From JAWCLZ01 sp037443105 (GTDB lineage: Archaea; Halobacteriota; JAWCLZ01), in the NCBI GenBank assembly GCA_037443105.1, contig JBBIOZ010000077.1, forward strand, positions 1 through 7,152: 7,152 nucleotides of DNA, in the 5' to 3' direction. How positions within the stretch are numbered: position 1 is the stretch's first letter; each line of letters begins with the position of its first letter. The notes below the pieces were generated by a model. That model worked only from the letters and a program-made list of their open reading frames with translations, ran no database searches and was not told the origin of the DNA. Position numbers and translations under genes: made by a program. Below, one piece after another: positions 1 through 5,848 of the stretch.

Positions 1-660
1 AGTACATATAACTATAGCTGGAATTGCACGTAAAGCCATAGCTTGACTCGAGCCTTCCTCAAATCTGAAAAAAAGATCTTTCACATTTCTAGGGAGAACT
101 TTGGCTATATCGCCTCTCTTTTGCTTGATCAAAAACCATGCTGCAAGCAGCAGTAAAGCAAGCAAGCTTGCAATTTCAAGTGCTAGAACCACATCGCTAG
201 GTATCTCGCTTCCAAATGCAATAAATCCTGAGATTGCAAGCGTGGAAATTAAGAATATGATGTCAAACATCCTTTCAACATAAATAGTACCTAGTGCTTT
301 TGAAGCTGGAAAACCATAATTTTTTTTCAAAAGATAGCCTCGATAAATATCGCCGAGCTTCGCTGGCACCAAGCAATTTGCAAACCAAGATAGAAAGAGT
401 ATCTCAGTAAGATCTTTCCACTTTCCCTGAAATCCAGCATTGCTTAGAAAATTTTTCCAGCGCAGCCCGCGAAGTGGATAGGATAAATAGTAAATTAAAA
501 AGGCAAGGATGTATAGCGTGGGATTTGCACTTGCAATTATCTTAACTGTGCTGTTAAAATCCACGCGCGAGAAAAGCAGATAGAGAATTGCGAAGGCAAT
601 TGAAAATGAAATGAAGGTTTTCACATTCCAGAACTTCTGCTTTAAATCTATTTCCCCCAT
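1..660 (-). CDS. Flippase-like integral membrane protein (UPF0104 / LPG_synthase_TM family), 3' end cut by the window
   Basis: The minus-strand reading frame opens with ATG at 660 and stays open for 220 codons to the window edge, so the C-terminal third or so is missing (family members are roughly 300-340 aa). Hydrophobic segments lie near residues 15-33, 45-62, 83-99, 125-150 and 156-178. Family-type motifs are visible: a PLRGLRW segment after the second helix (62-68), a NCLVPAKLGDIYRGY block (95-109) and a VERMFD block (128-133). These match the LPG_synthase_TM / UPF0104 group (AglD C-terminal domain, MprF flippase domain). Such proteins act in the cytoplasmic membrane and are thought to move or modify lipid-linked substrates. 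The start abuts the stop of the glycosyltransferase (TGA-ATG) and has a GGGAG ribosome binding site 7 nt upstream, so translation is probably coupled. I infer a joint role in lipid-linked sugar handling. The substrate is unknown. Confidence 0.82.
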   Translation of the reverse strand, partial: MGEIDLKQKFWNVKTFISFSIAFAILYLLFSRVDFNSTVKIIASANPTLYILAFLIYYLSYPLRGLRWKNFLSNAGFQGKWKDLTEILFLSWFANCLVPAKLGDIYRGYLLKKNYGFPASKALGTIYVERMFDIIFLISTLAISGFIAFGSEIPSDVVLALEIASLLALLLLAAWFLIKQKRGDIAKVLPRNVKDLFFRFEEGSSQAMALRAIPAIVICT

Positions 661-1371
661 TCAAATTCTCCCAGCAATATAGTTCAGCCAGATTATAAAT
701 ACATCTCTGAGCATTTTACTGCCATCCCTCAATATTGAAAACCTGCTGAATTCGCCGTGCATATAACGCACGCCAACCTCCTTAACCTTTAAATTGCGCT
801 TCTTGGCTCTAGCAAGTATCTCCACGTCCATGGCATAATCTAGAGAAATTCTCGGCTGAATTTCAAAGAAAAGCTTCCTCTTAAATGCTTTAGTACCGCT
901 TTGAGTATCCCTTATTCCAAAACCAAAAAGCAGGTTCACTATGAGATTAAAACAAAGCGAAGCCAAGCGACGCGTGAATGGCGCTCGCCTCCTTATCACG
1001 CTATCTCCATGCCGCCTGCTTGCAATTACAATATCATAGCCATTTTCAATCTCCCTCACCAGCTTTGGAAACTCCTCAGGTGGCACAGCTAGGTCGGCGT
1101 CAGTTGTTATTATTATATCGCCAGTGGAGTGAAGAGCAGCAAGGTTAAGCCCGCCTCCTTTTCTCAAGCGAGTTCTGCTGTGAACAGCTTTGATAAATGA
1201 ATATCTCTCAGCAAAGCTATCGATGATTTGAGGCGTTGAATCGATGGAGCCGTCTTCCTCGACCACGATTTCGTAGTTCGAGTGCTTGACTGCAAAATCG
1301 ATTAAGCGGTTGAGTGCTACCTCGATCCTCCTCCCCTCATTATAGCAGGGAATTAATATAGCTATCTTCAA
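661..1371 (-). CDS. Family 2 glycosyltransferase, dolichyl-phosphate glucose synthase (ALG5)-like
   Basis: 236 aa if translation starts at TTG 1371. The GT-A fold motifs are in order: a first beta strand KIAILIPCYNEG (2-13), the nucleotide-binding EEDGSIDST (38-46), RLRKGGGLNLA (68-78), the DxD-type metal site DADLAVPPEEF (91-101), and an acceptor/catalytic region RDTQSGTKAFKR (154-165). The last resembles the DxQCGFKxF signature of ALG5-type enzymes. The likely reaction is transfer of a sugar from a nucleotide sugar to a polyprenyl phosphate on the cytoplasmic membrane face. Sugar and lipid are not determinable here. An in-frame ATG at 1467 would add 32 residues, but that stretch contains the TATA box and overlaps the divergent rpl10e start codon. 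TTG 1371 instead has an AGGAG 9 nt upstream and places the family's first strand at the N terminus. A caveat is that eukaryotic ALG5 has an N-terminal helix and the extension is hydrophobic. The gene leads a unit with the flippase-like gene. Confidence 0.85.
   Translation of the reverse strand: MKIAILIPCYNEGRRIEVALNRLIDFAVKHSNYEIVVEEDGSIDSTPQIIDSFAERYSFIKAVHSRTRLRKGGGLNLAALHSTGDIIITTDADLAVPPEEFPKLVREIENGYDIVIASRRHGDSVIRRRAPFTRRLASLCFNLIVNLLFGFGIRDTQSGTKAFKRKLFFEIQPRISLDYAMDVEILARAKKRNLKVKEVGVRYMHGEFSRFSILRDGSKMLRDVFIIWLNYIAGRI
668..672 (-). promoter_or_regulatory. Shine-Dalgarno GGGAG for the flippase-like gene
   Basis: GGGAG on the minus strand lies 7 nt before ATG 660, inside the last codons of the glycosyltransferase gene. 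It supports ATG 660 as the true start and argues for translational coupling within the two-gene unit. Confidence 0.55.
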
Positions 1372-1380
1372 TTTGCTTAA

Positions 1381-1385
1381 CTCCT
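1381..1385 (-). promoter_or_regulatory. Shine-Dalgarno AGGAG that decides the TTG start of the glycosyltransferase
   Basis: AGGAG on the minus strand ends 9 nt before TTG 1371. It is the only good ribosome binding site in the 5' part of this frame, which is why TTG 1371 is preferred over ATG 1467. Confidence 0.55.
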
Positions 1386-1426
1386 GAGAATAGCTTGTTT
1401 GACTTCTTAATAAATCTAATGAGAAG

Positions 1427-1440
1427 AAAAATATATAAAG
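1427..1440. promoter_or_regulatory. TATA-box region shared by divergent rpl10e (+) and glycosyltransferase (-) promoters
   Basis: The plus strand reads AAAATATATAAAG, preceded by a purine-rich stretch that fits an archaeal BRE. The box centre lies about 30 nt before ATG 1466, predicting a transcript start around 1460 and a nearly leaderless rpl10e mRNA, consistent with the absence of a Shine-Dalgarno there. On the minus strand the same bases read CTTTATATATTTT, which would place a start near 1410, leaving a leader of about 39 nt that includes the AGGAG at 1381-1385. Use of one element in both directions is an inference. Confidence 0.6.
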
Positions 1441-1465
1441 TGGCAATGTAAAAAAGAAAAAAGCC

Positions 1466-2023
1466 ATGTCCCGTAAACCAGGAAGGATGTATCGAAGAAT
1501 CTCAGGCCCAGCTTATACCAGGCGAGAGTATATGGGTGGAGTGCCTGGGATTAAAGTTGTTCAATTTGATATGGGTAACACTAAAGAAGAATTTCCAGTC
1601 GAAATGAGCCTGATCGCTGAAGAGGCATGTCAAATTCGACATAGCGCCTTAGAAGCTGCTCGTGTCTCTGCCAATAGATTTCTACTCCGCGAAGTGGGGG
1701 ATGCCAACTATCATCTCAAACTTCGAGTCTATCCCCATCACGTACTCCGCGAGAACAAGCAAGCCACCGGAGCTGGCGCTGATCGAGTTTCAGATGGAAT
1801 GCGCCGCGCCTTTGGAAAGCCAGTGGGCACTGCTGCTAGAGTGCAAGCTGGACAGAAGATTTTCACAATTGAAGTTAAACCCGAGCATTTCCTGAAAGCT
1901 AAAGATGCTCTTCGACGTGCTGGCAACAAGCTACCTACTCCCCATAGAATTATCATTGAACGTGGAGAGGAATTAATTTTGGGGCGAAGAGAAGAGGAAG
2001 GGGAAGAGGAAGCAGCAGCTTGA
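1466..2023 (+). CDS. rpl10e: Large-subunit ribosomal protein uL16 (archaeal L10e)
   Basis: 185 aa, slightly longer than typical archaeal L10e because of a glutamate-rich tail. The N terminus (MSRKPGRMYRRISGPAYTRR) is the archaeal/eukaryotic signature. Other hallmarks are FLLREVGDANYHLKLRVYPH (72-91), the HHVLRENKQATGAGADR region (91-107) with the flexible loop that reaches towards the peptidyl-transferase centre, and SDGMRRAFGKPVGTAARV (109-126). The protein sits in the 50S subunit near the A site and central protuberance. No Shine-Dalgarno precedes the ATG, and a TATA box about 30 nt upstream fits a leaderless transcript. The C-terminal residues 164-185 are highly charged and end in three alanines. 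The gene stands apart from the large ribosomal clusters, beside unrelated genes, and converges on a membrane-protein gene only 3 nt downstream. Confidence 0.97.
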   Translation: MSRKPGRMYRRISGPAYTRREYMGGVPGIKVVQFDMGNTKEEFPVEMSLIAEEACQIRHSALEAARVSANRFLLREVGDANYHLKLRVYPHHVLRENKQATGAGADRVSDGMRRAFGKPVGTAARVQAGQKIFTIEVKPEHFLKAKDALRRAGNKLPTPHRIIIERGEELILGRREEEGEEEAAA

Positions 2024-2026
2024 TGG

Positions 2027-2332
2027 TTATCTCGATGCCCGCATGATCTCTCTTATCTTGTAAATTGCAATAACATAGGTAAAAGTGTAGAGGGAATATT
2101 CGATATAAACTAGGTTGATACCCCCTAAATGAGTTAAATCGAAGATTTCCCTCACCGAGCGGAGGAAGCCGCCGAGTGTAAAAATTAGGATCACCGATAG
2201 CACTAATGCAGTGAAGTCTTTTAAATCACCATAGGGAAGTTTTCTGAAGATATATATGCTTAAAACAATTGTTATGAAGCTTAAAGAAGAAGTAAGAAGG
2301 ACCAAGCTTATAAGAGTGGGGTCTTCAAACAT
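2027..2332 (-). CDS. Small three-helix membrane protein, paralogue of its upstream neighbour
   Basis: 101 aa, not recognised as a named family. Three hydrophobic segments are visible near residues 7-29, 40-57 and 72-95, with basic residues at the C terminus (KIREIMRASR). The loop after the second helix and the start of the third carry LRSVRE (57-62), D65, T67, GIN (71-73) and VYIEY (75-79). The same residues sit at the same numbers in the upstream gene product, so the two align without gaps and arose by duplication. The start follows the neighbour's stop with one base between (TGA-G-ATG), so coupled translation is likely and the two proteins may form a heteromer. The 3' end stops 3 nt from the end of rpl10e. 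Possible roles include a sensory or accessory membrane subunit, but nothing in the sequence fixes this. Confidence 0.8.
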   Translation of the reverse strand: MFEDPTLISLVLLTSSLSFITIVLSIYIFRKLPYGDLKDFTALVLSVILIFTLGGFLRSVREIFDLTHLGGINLVYIEYSLYTFTYVIAIYKIREIMRASR

Positions 2333-2333
2333 C

Positions 2334-2669
2334 TCATCCCGCCTTTAGCTTTTCTTCCAGCGACACCTTTGAGATGAGGTGGATCATGTAGATCGCCAGC
2401 ATTAGCTCGAGGTAAGTTATGCTGTAGAGTACGTATTCGATGTAGACAACATTTATGCCCAAAAAAACAGTTTGATCTAAGACTTCGCGTGTAGAGCGAA
2501 GCACCCCAGCTGTGGAGAAAATCAGCAGCGCTATGAAAACAAATGTCGCATATATCTTGAGCAAGCCTCTCTTCATACTGCGAAGAGTGAGATAGCCTAG
2601 GAGAATGGTCATCAAACCAGTCATGGAGGTAGCAACCACGCATATCAGCAAGCCGTAATCAAGCGTCAT
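2334..2669 (-). CDS. Small three-helix membrane protein, first of a paralogous pair
   Basis: 111 aa, function unknown. Hydrophobic segments lie near residues 6-29, 38-56 and 72-98, followed by a charged tail (KVSLEEKLKAG). LRSTRE (57-62), D65, T67, GIN (71-73), VYIEY (75-79), LY (81-82) and TY (85-86) match the downstream paralogue position for position. Over residues 54-87, about 20 of 34 residues are identical. A TATA-like element centred near 2695 lies about 26 nt from the ATG, predicting a leaderless mRNA. The only GAGGT (2684-2688) is 14 nt away and probably upstream of the transcript start. The gene is divergent from the ligase operon and shares its promoter region, but shared regulation is only a possibility. 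A longer overlapping frame in another phase within this gene lacks the paralogue conservation. Confidence 0.8.
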   Translation of the reverse strand: MTLDYGLLICVVATSMTGLMTILLGYLTLRSMKRGLLKIYATFVFIALLIFSTAGVLRSTREVLDQTVFLGINVVYIEYVLYSITYLELMLAIYMIHLISKVSLEEKLKAG

Positions 2670-2689
2670 CGCTATCTTTTTCTACCTCA

Positions 2690-2701
2690 CGATATATTTA
2701 G
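2690..2701. promoter_or_regulatory. TATA-like element between the divergent membrane pair (-) and ligase operon (+)
   Basis: CGATATATTTAG on the plus strand; CTAAATATATCG on the minus strand. In the minus direction the predicted transcript start (about 26 nt away) falls on ATG 2669, fitting a leaderless mRNA. In the plus direction it falls near 2722, leaving a leader of about 43 nt before ATG 2765. It is the only convincing TATA-like box in the 95-nt gap 2670-2764. Confidence 0.5.
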
Positions 2702-2764
2702 TTTGTTACTTATTCAATTATTCCGCAAGTTTTTTGGTTAGAAGCTGCGAAAATAATCGCACCG

Positions 2765-4060
2765 ATGAGTTCAAAATACTGGCAAAGGCAGCTTGAAACG
2801 CTGAAGCGCAGCGAACTTAAAAAGCTTCAGCTTCGCCGTTTGAAAGCTGTTATTCAAAGGGTTTACAGGAATGTGCCATTCTACAGAGCAAAATTCGCTT
2901 CAAAACCTGAAATTAGCAAGCTCGAGGATGTGCAAAAGCTGCCTTTCACCACAAAGAGCGATCTCCGTGAAAACTATCCATTTAAAATGTTTGCAGTGCC
3001 CATGAGCCAAGTGGTACGCTTGCATGCTTCCTCAGGCACGAGTGGCAAGCCAACTGTGGTTGGATATACCCATAATGACATTGAAACTTGGGCTAATTTA
3101 ATCGCTCGCTGTTTGACAATGGTTGGCGTGAGGAAGGGCGATATATTTCAAAATGCAGTGGGCTATGGCTTATTCACAGGTGGCTTGGGATTTCACTATG
3201 GAGCTGAAAAAATGGGGGTAACAGTGGTACCAGCTGGCACCGGTACTACTAGGAGGCAAATTGAAATGTTGCTTGATTTTGGGGTTACGGTAATTCACTG
3301 CACCCCTTCCTACGCACTTTATATCGCTGAAACCGCTAAGGAAAATGGAATTGATACCAGTCAATTCAAGCTTCGAATTGGCTGCTTCGGTGCAGAGCCT
3401 TGGTCTGAGAACACTAGAAAAGAGCTTGAAGAGGCTCTGGATATTAAGGCATACGATTCCTATGGTTTATCTGAAATGTTTGGCCCAGGGGTTGCCTTTG
3501 AATGCGGCGAGCAGAATGGCTTGCACATTTGGGAAGATCACTTCTTGGTTGAAGTCGTGGATTCAAATGGAGAGCAATGTTCCCCAGGCGAGAGAGGTGA
3601 ACTTGTTTTAACCTCGCTGACCAAAGAAGCCCTTCCCCTCATTAGATATCGCACAGGCGATATAGCTAAAATCCTTGAGGATTCATGTCCCTGCGGGAGA
3701 ACAAGTGTTAGGATTTCAAGGATCCTTGGAAGATCGGATGATATGATAGTGATTCGTGGAATCAATGTTTTCCCAAGTCAAATTGAGCATGTTTTGATGG
3801 GGATTCCAGAGGTAGGAGAATATTTCCAAGTTGTTGTTGAAAGAAAAAAGCACTTGGATGAAATCACAGTTAAGGTTGAGCTAGATGAAAAAAGTTTCAC
3901 CGGCGAACTTAAAGATCTGGAGCGACTTCAAAATAAAATTGCCAATCAGCTTTATAATGCTCTTAATCTGCGCACCAATGTCGTGCTTGTCGAACGCGGT
4001 ACTCTGCCGAGAGTGGAGGGTAAATATAAACGCATCATTGACCTGCGGGAAAAAATTTAG
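2765..4060 (+). CDS. PaaK-family AMP-forming aryl-acid CoA ligase, copy 1
   Basis: 431 aa, the usual PaaK size (COG1541). Adenylation motifs are complete: A3 P-loop SSGTSGKPTVVGYT (89-102), A5 YGLSE (233-237) followed by the PaaK-typical GPGVAFEC and LHIWEDHF, A7 RYRTGD (294-299), and a CPCGR hinge pair (308-312). RGINVFPSQIE follows from 331, and the A10 segment VEGKYKR carries Lys420 near the C terminus. The expected reaction is acid + ATP + CoA to acyl-CoA + AMP + PPi in the cytosol, with phenylacetate or a related arylacetate as the likely substrate. The reverse direction, or coenzyme F390 synthetase activity (a related family in methanogens), cannot be excluded. ATG 2765 is the only standard start before an upstream in-frame open stretch without ATG, GTG or TTG. 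It has no clear Shine-Dalgarno. The gene leads an operon with a second ligase and a tandem-ACT protein. Its motifs are closer to bacterial PaaK than those of copy 2. Confidence 0.9.
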   Translation: MSSKYWQRQLETLKRSELKKLQLRRLKAVIQRVYRNVPFYRAKFASKPEISKLEDVQKLPFTTKSDLRENYPFKMFAVPMSQVVRLHASSGTSGKPTVVGYTHNDIETWANLIARCLTMVGVRKGDIFQNAVGYGLFTGGLGFHYGAEKMGVTVVPAGTGTTRRQIEMLLDFGVTVIHCTPSYALYIAETAKENGIDTSQFKLRIGCFGAEPWSENTRKELEEALDIKAYDSYGLSEMFGPGVAFECGEQNGLHIWEDHFLVEVVDSNGEQCSPGERGELVLTSLTKEALPLIRYRTGDIAKILEDSCPCGRTSVRISRILGRSDDMIVIRGINVFPSQIEHVLMGIPEVGEYFQVVVERKKHLDEITVKVELDEKSFTGELKDLERLQNKIANQLYNALNLRTNVVLVERGTLPRVEGKYKRIIDLREKI

Positions 4061-4064
4061 GAGG
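4059..4064 (+). promoter_or_regulatory. Strong Shine-Dalgarno AGGAGG for the second ligase
   Basis: A perfect AGGAGG overlaps the TAG stop of ligase copy 1 and ends 8 nt before ATG 4073. It fixes that start and contrasts with the leaderless look of first genes in this window, as expected for an internal operon gene. Confidence 0.8.
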
Positions 4065-4072
4065 AACATTAA

Positions 4073-5374
4073 ATGGTGGAATTTTGGGAGCCGAATATTG
4101 AAAAAATGCCTCAAAAAGAGCTGCTTGAGCTTCAGGAGAGGAGGTTAAAATATCTGGTGAGATATGTCTATGAGCATTCACGTTTCTATCGCGATCGATT
4201 TGACAAAGCAGGGGTAAAGCCTGAGGATATTAGGACGCTGAATGATTTGACAAAACTGCCCTTTACTAAAAAAAGCGATCTCAGGGATACCTATCCATAT
4301 GGCATGCTATGTGTGCCTTTAAATAGAATCATTAGATTCCATGCATCTTCAGGTACAACTGGCAAGCCCACTGTAGTTGCCTATACTAAGAATGATATTG
4401 AAGAATGGACAACCTCGATGGCCAGAGCCCTTACATCCATAGGGCTTGGAAGAGGGGATATTGTGCAGATCAGCTATGGATATGGTTTATTCACCGGGGG
4501 TTTAGGGCTGCACTACGGCGTTGAAGCAATTGGTGCGAGTGCTCTTCCAACAAGCGTGGGCAATACCGAGAGGCAGGTTGAACTTTTAGTGGATATGGGC
4601 ACAACTGCAATTGCCTGCACTCCCTCTTACTACCTGCACATCAATGAAGTGGCAGAGAAAATGGGGGTGGAAATTAAGAATACAAAACTCAAGGCAGGGG
4701 TATTTGGCGCTGAGCCTTGGTCTGAGGAGACTCGAAAGCGAATTGAAAATAACACCGGGATTAAAGCTTATGATATCTTTGGTACCTCTGAGCTCTCAGG
4801 GCCGCTGTTCACTGAGTGTCAGTATCAAAATGGCATTCATATCTGGGGAGATCAATTTTTGATCGAGGTCGTCGATCCTGAGACTGGAGAACAGCTTTCC
4901 GAGGGTGAAAGAGGTGAGTTGGTTGCCACCACGCTGGTCAAAGAAGCGATGCCACTAATTAGATTTAGAATCGGCGATATAACTAAGCTTAATACTGAGA
5001 AGTGCAGCTGTGGAAGAACGCATCCTAGGATAATGCGCATATTGGGCAGAGCAGATAATATGATAGTGGTTAGAGGCATAAATGTATTTCCAAGTCAAGT
5101 GGAAGCTGCGCTCATGCAAATCCCAGAAGTTGGAGAGCATTTTCAGATCATAGTTGAGAGGAAAAAAGCTCTGGATGAAATAACGGTGCAGGTGGAAGTT
5201 ACACCTAAAGCGTTCAGCGATAAGGTGGATGACATTCTTAAGTTAAAGCAAAAGGTAGAGCACAGGTTGAAGAATGTGCTTAACCTCGATACCACAGTAG
5301 AGCTAGTTGAGTATGGCACGCTGCCTAGGTCTATGGGAAAAGCTCAAAGAGTTATAGATAAAAGAAAGATATAG
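4073..5374 (+). CDS. PaaK-family AMP-forming ligase, copy 2, with altered active-site motifs
   Basis: 433 aa and collinear with copy 1. From the CxCG motif through about 70 residues, some 50 are identical. A3 is intact (SSGTTGKPTVVAYT, 92-105). A5 reads FGTSE (236-240) with GPLFTEC instead of YGLSE and GPGVAFEC. A7 reads RFRIGD (297-302) instead of RYRTGD. The cysteine pair CSCGR (311-315) and RGINVFPSQVE (from 334) are kept. A10 reads SMGKAQR with Lys423 retained, where copy 1 has VEGKYKR. The nucleotide-handling Asp302, Arg334 and Lys423 are therefore all present, and I expect an active ligase with a different acid or acceptor specificity. It lies 12 nt after copy 1 and 9 nt before the ACT gene, so it is almost certainly cotranscribed. 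Other possibilities in the family are an aryl-CoA ligase for indoleacetate or hydroxyphenylacetate, or an F390 synthetase-like adenylyltransferase. Confidence 0.88.
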   Translation: MVEFWEPNIEKMPQKELLELQERRLKYLVRYVYEHSRFYRDRFDKAGVKPEDIRTLNDLTKLPFTKKSDLRDTYPYGMLCVPLNRIIRFHASSGTTGKPTVVAYTKNDIEEWTTSMARALTSIGLGRGDIVQISYGYGLFTGGLGLHYGVEAIGASALPTSVGNTERQVELLVDMGTTAIACTPSYYLHINEVAEKMGVEIKNTKLKAGVFGAEPWSEETRKRIENNTGIKAYDIFGTSELSGPLFTECQYQNGIHIWGDQFLIEVVDPETGEQLSEGERGELVATTLVKEAMPLIRFRIGDITKLNTEKCSCGRTHPRIMRILGRADNMIVVRGINVFPSQVEAALMQIPEVGEHFQIIVERKKALDEITVQVEVTPKAFSDKVDDILKLKQKVEHRLKNVLNLDTTVELVEYGTLPRSMGKAQRVIDKRKI

Positions 5375-5377
5375 GGG
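5373..5377 (+). promoter_or_regulatory. Probable Shine-Dalgarno AGGGG for the ACT protein
   Basis: AGGGG overlaps the TAG stop of the second ligase and ends 6 nt before ATG 5384. It is an imperfect but well-spaced site, supporting the ATG start and operon membership. Confidence 0.45.
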
Positions 5378-5383
5378 TTTAGC

Positions 5384-5848
5384 ATGCCTGTGAAAGAAAA
5401 ATTCAAATACAAAGATAAGATTATCAAGCAGATCTCGCTCTTTGCTGAGAATAAGCCAGGCAGACTTGCACACGTAACTGAGCATCTCTATAAAGCGAAT
5501 ATAAATATCCGTGCATTTACGATTGCAGAGGCAGGCGACTTTGGGATCATAAGAATGGTTGTCGATGATCCAAATAAAGCATACAAGGTGCTGCGCAGCG
5601 CTGGATTTACAGTTTCTGAGACAGATGTAATTGGTATTGAGATGGCAGACCGCCCCGGGGGACTTTATGAGATAGCGAAGCAAATGGGCGATAACAATAT
5701 AAACATCGAATATGCCTATGCCTTCGTCACTAGATCGAGTGAGAAGGCAATGCTAATAGTGAGGGTTAGCGACGCTAAAGAAGCGATCAAAGTTTTAAGA
5801 AAGCTCGGCGTGAAGCTTGTCGGCTCCAGAGAAGTGCAGGCAATTTAA
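5384..5848 (+). CDS. Tandem ACT-domain amino-acid-binding protein (COG4747 type)
   Basis: 154 aa made of two ACT domains, about residues 15-80 and 82-146, with no catalytic domain. Each begins with the typical beta strand and glycine turn: ISLFAENKPGRLAHV and IGIEMADRPGGLYEI. The second half of each holds the expected helix (DPNKAYKVLRSAGF; DAKEAIKVLRKLGV). ACT domains usually dimerise and bind amino acids at the interface to control enzymes. Stand-alone tandem-ACT proteins of this type are often encoded with arylacetate-CoA ligases and indolepyruvate ferredoxin oxidoreductase, which points to aromatic amino-acid catabolism. No oxidoreductase gene is in this window. I infer that it senses an aromatic amino acid and modulates the two ligases or their expression. 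This is not shown by the sequence. The 3' end overlaps by 4 nt with a possible small ORF on the opposite strand. Confidence 0.9.
   Translation: MPVKEKFKYKDKIIKQISLFAENKPGRLAHVTEHLYKANINIRAFTIAEAGDFGIIRMVVDDPNKAYKVLRSAGFTVSETDVIGIEMADRPGGLYEIAKQMGDNNINIEYAYAFVTRSSEKAMLIVRVSDAKEAIKVLRKLGVKLVGSREVQAI

Noticed and set aside
101..283. Plus-strand open frame of 60 codons
   Set aside because: It lies wholly inside the minus-strand flippase-like gene, which has clear family motifs. It has no ribosome binding site or recognisable domain.
1662..1956. Open frames on both strands inside rpl10e
   Set aside because: rpl10e is unmistakable across the whole region. The alternatives have no motif or start signal and are shadows.
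2308..2643. Minus-strand open frame of 111 codons in a second phase
   Set aside because: It overlaps the three-helix membrane gene at 2334-2669. It is rich in His, Cys and Arg without hydrophobic segments, and it lacks the paralogue conservation that supports the other phase.
2765..5374. Tandem ligases as an assembly artefact or recent duplication
   Set aside because: The two copies differ throughout at DNA and protein level and each has its own ribosome binding site, so this is an old duplication.
5303..5683. Minus-strand open frame of 126 codons over the end of ligase 2 and the ACT gene
   Set aside because: It covers two well-supported plus-strand genes with proper spacing. Its translation is rich in Cys and Tyr, with no recognisable domain.
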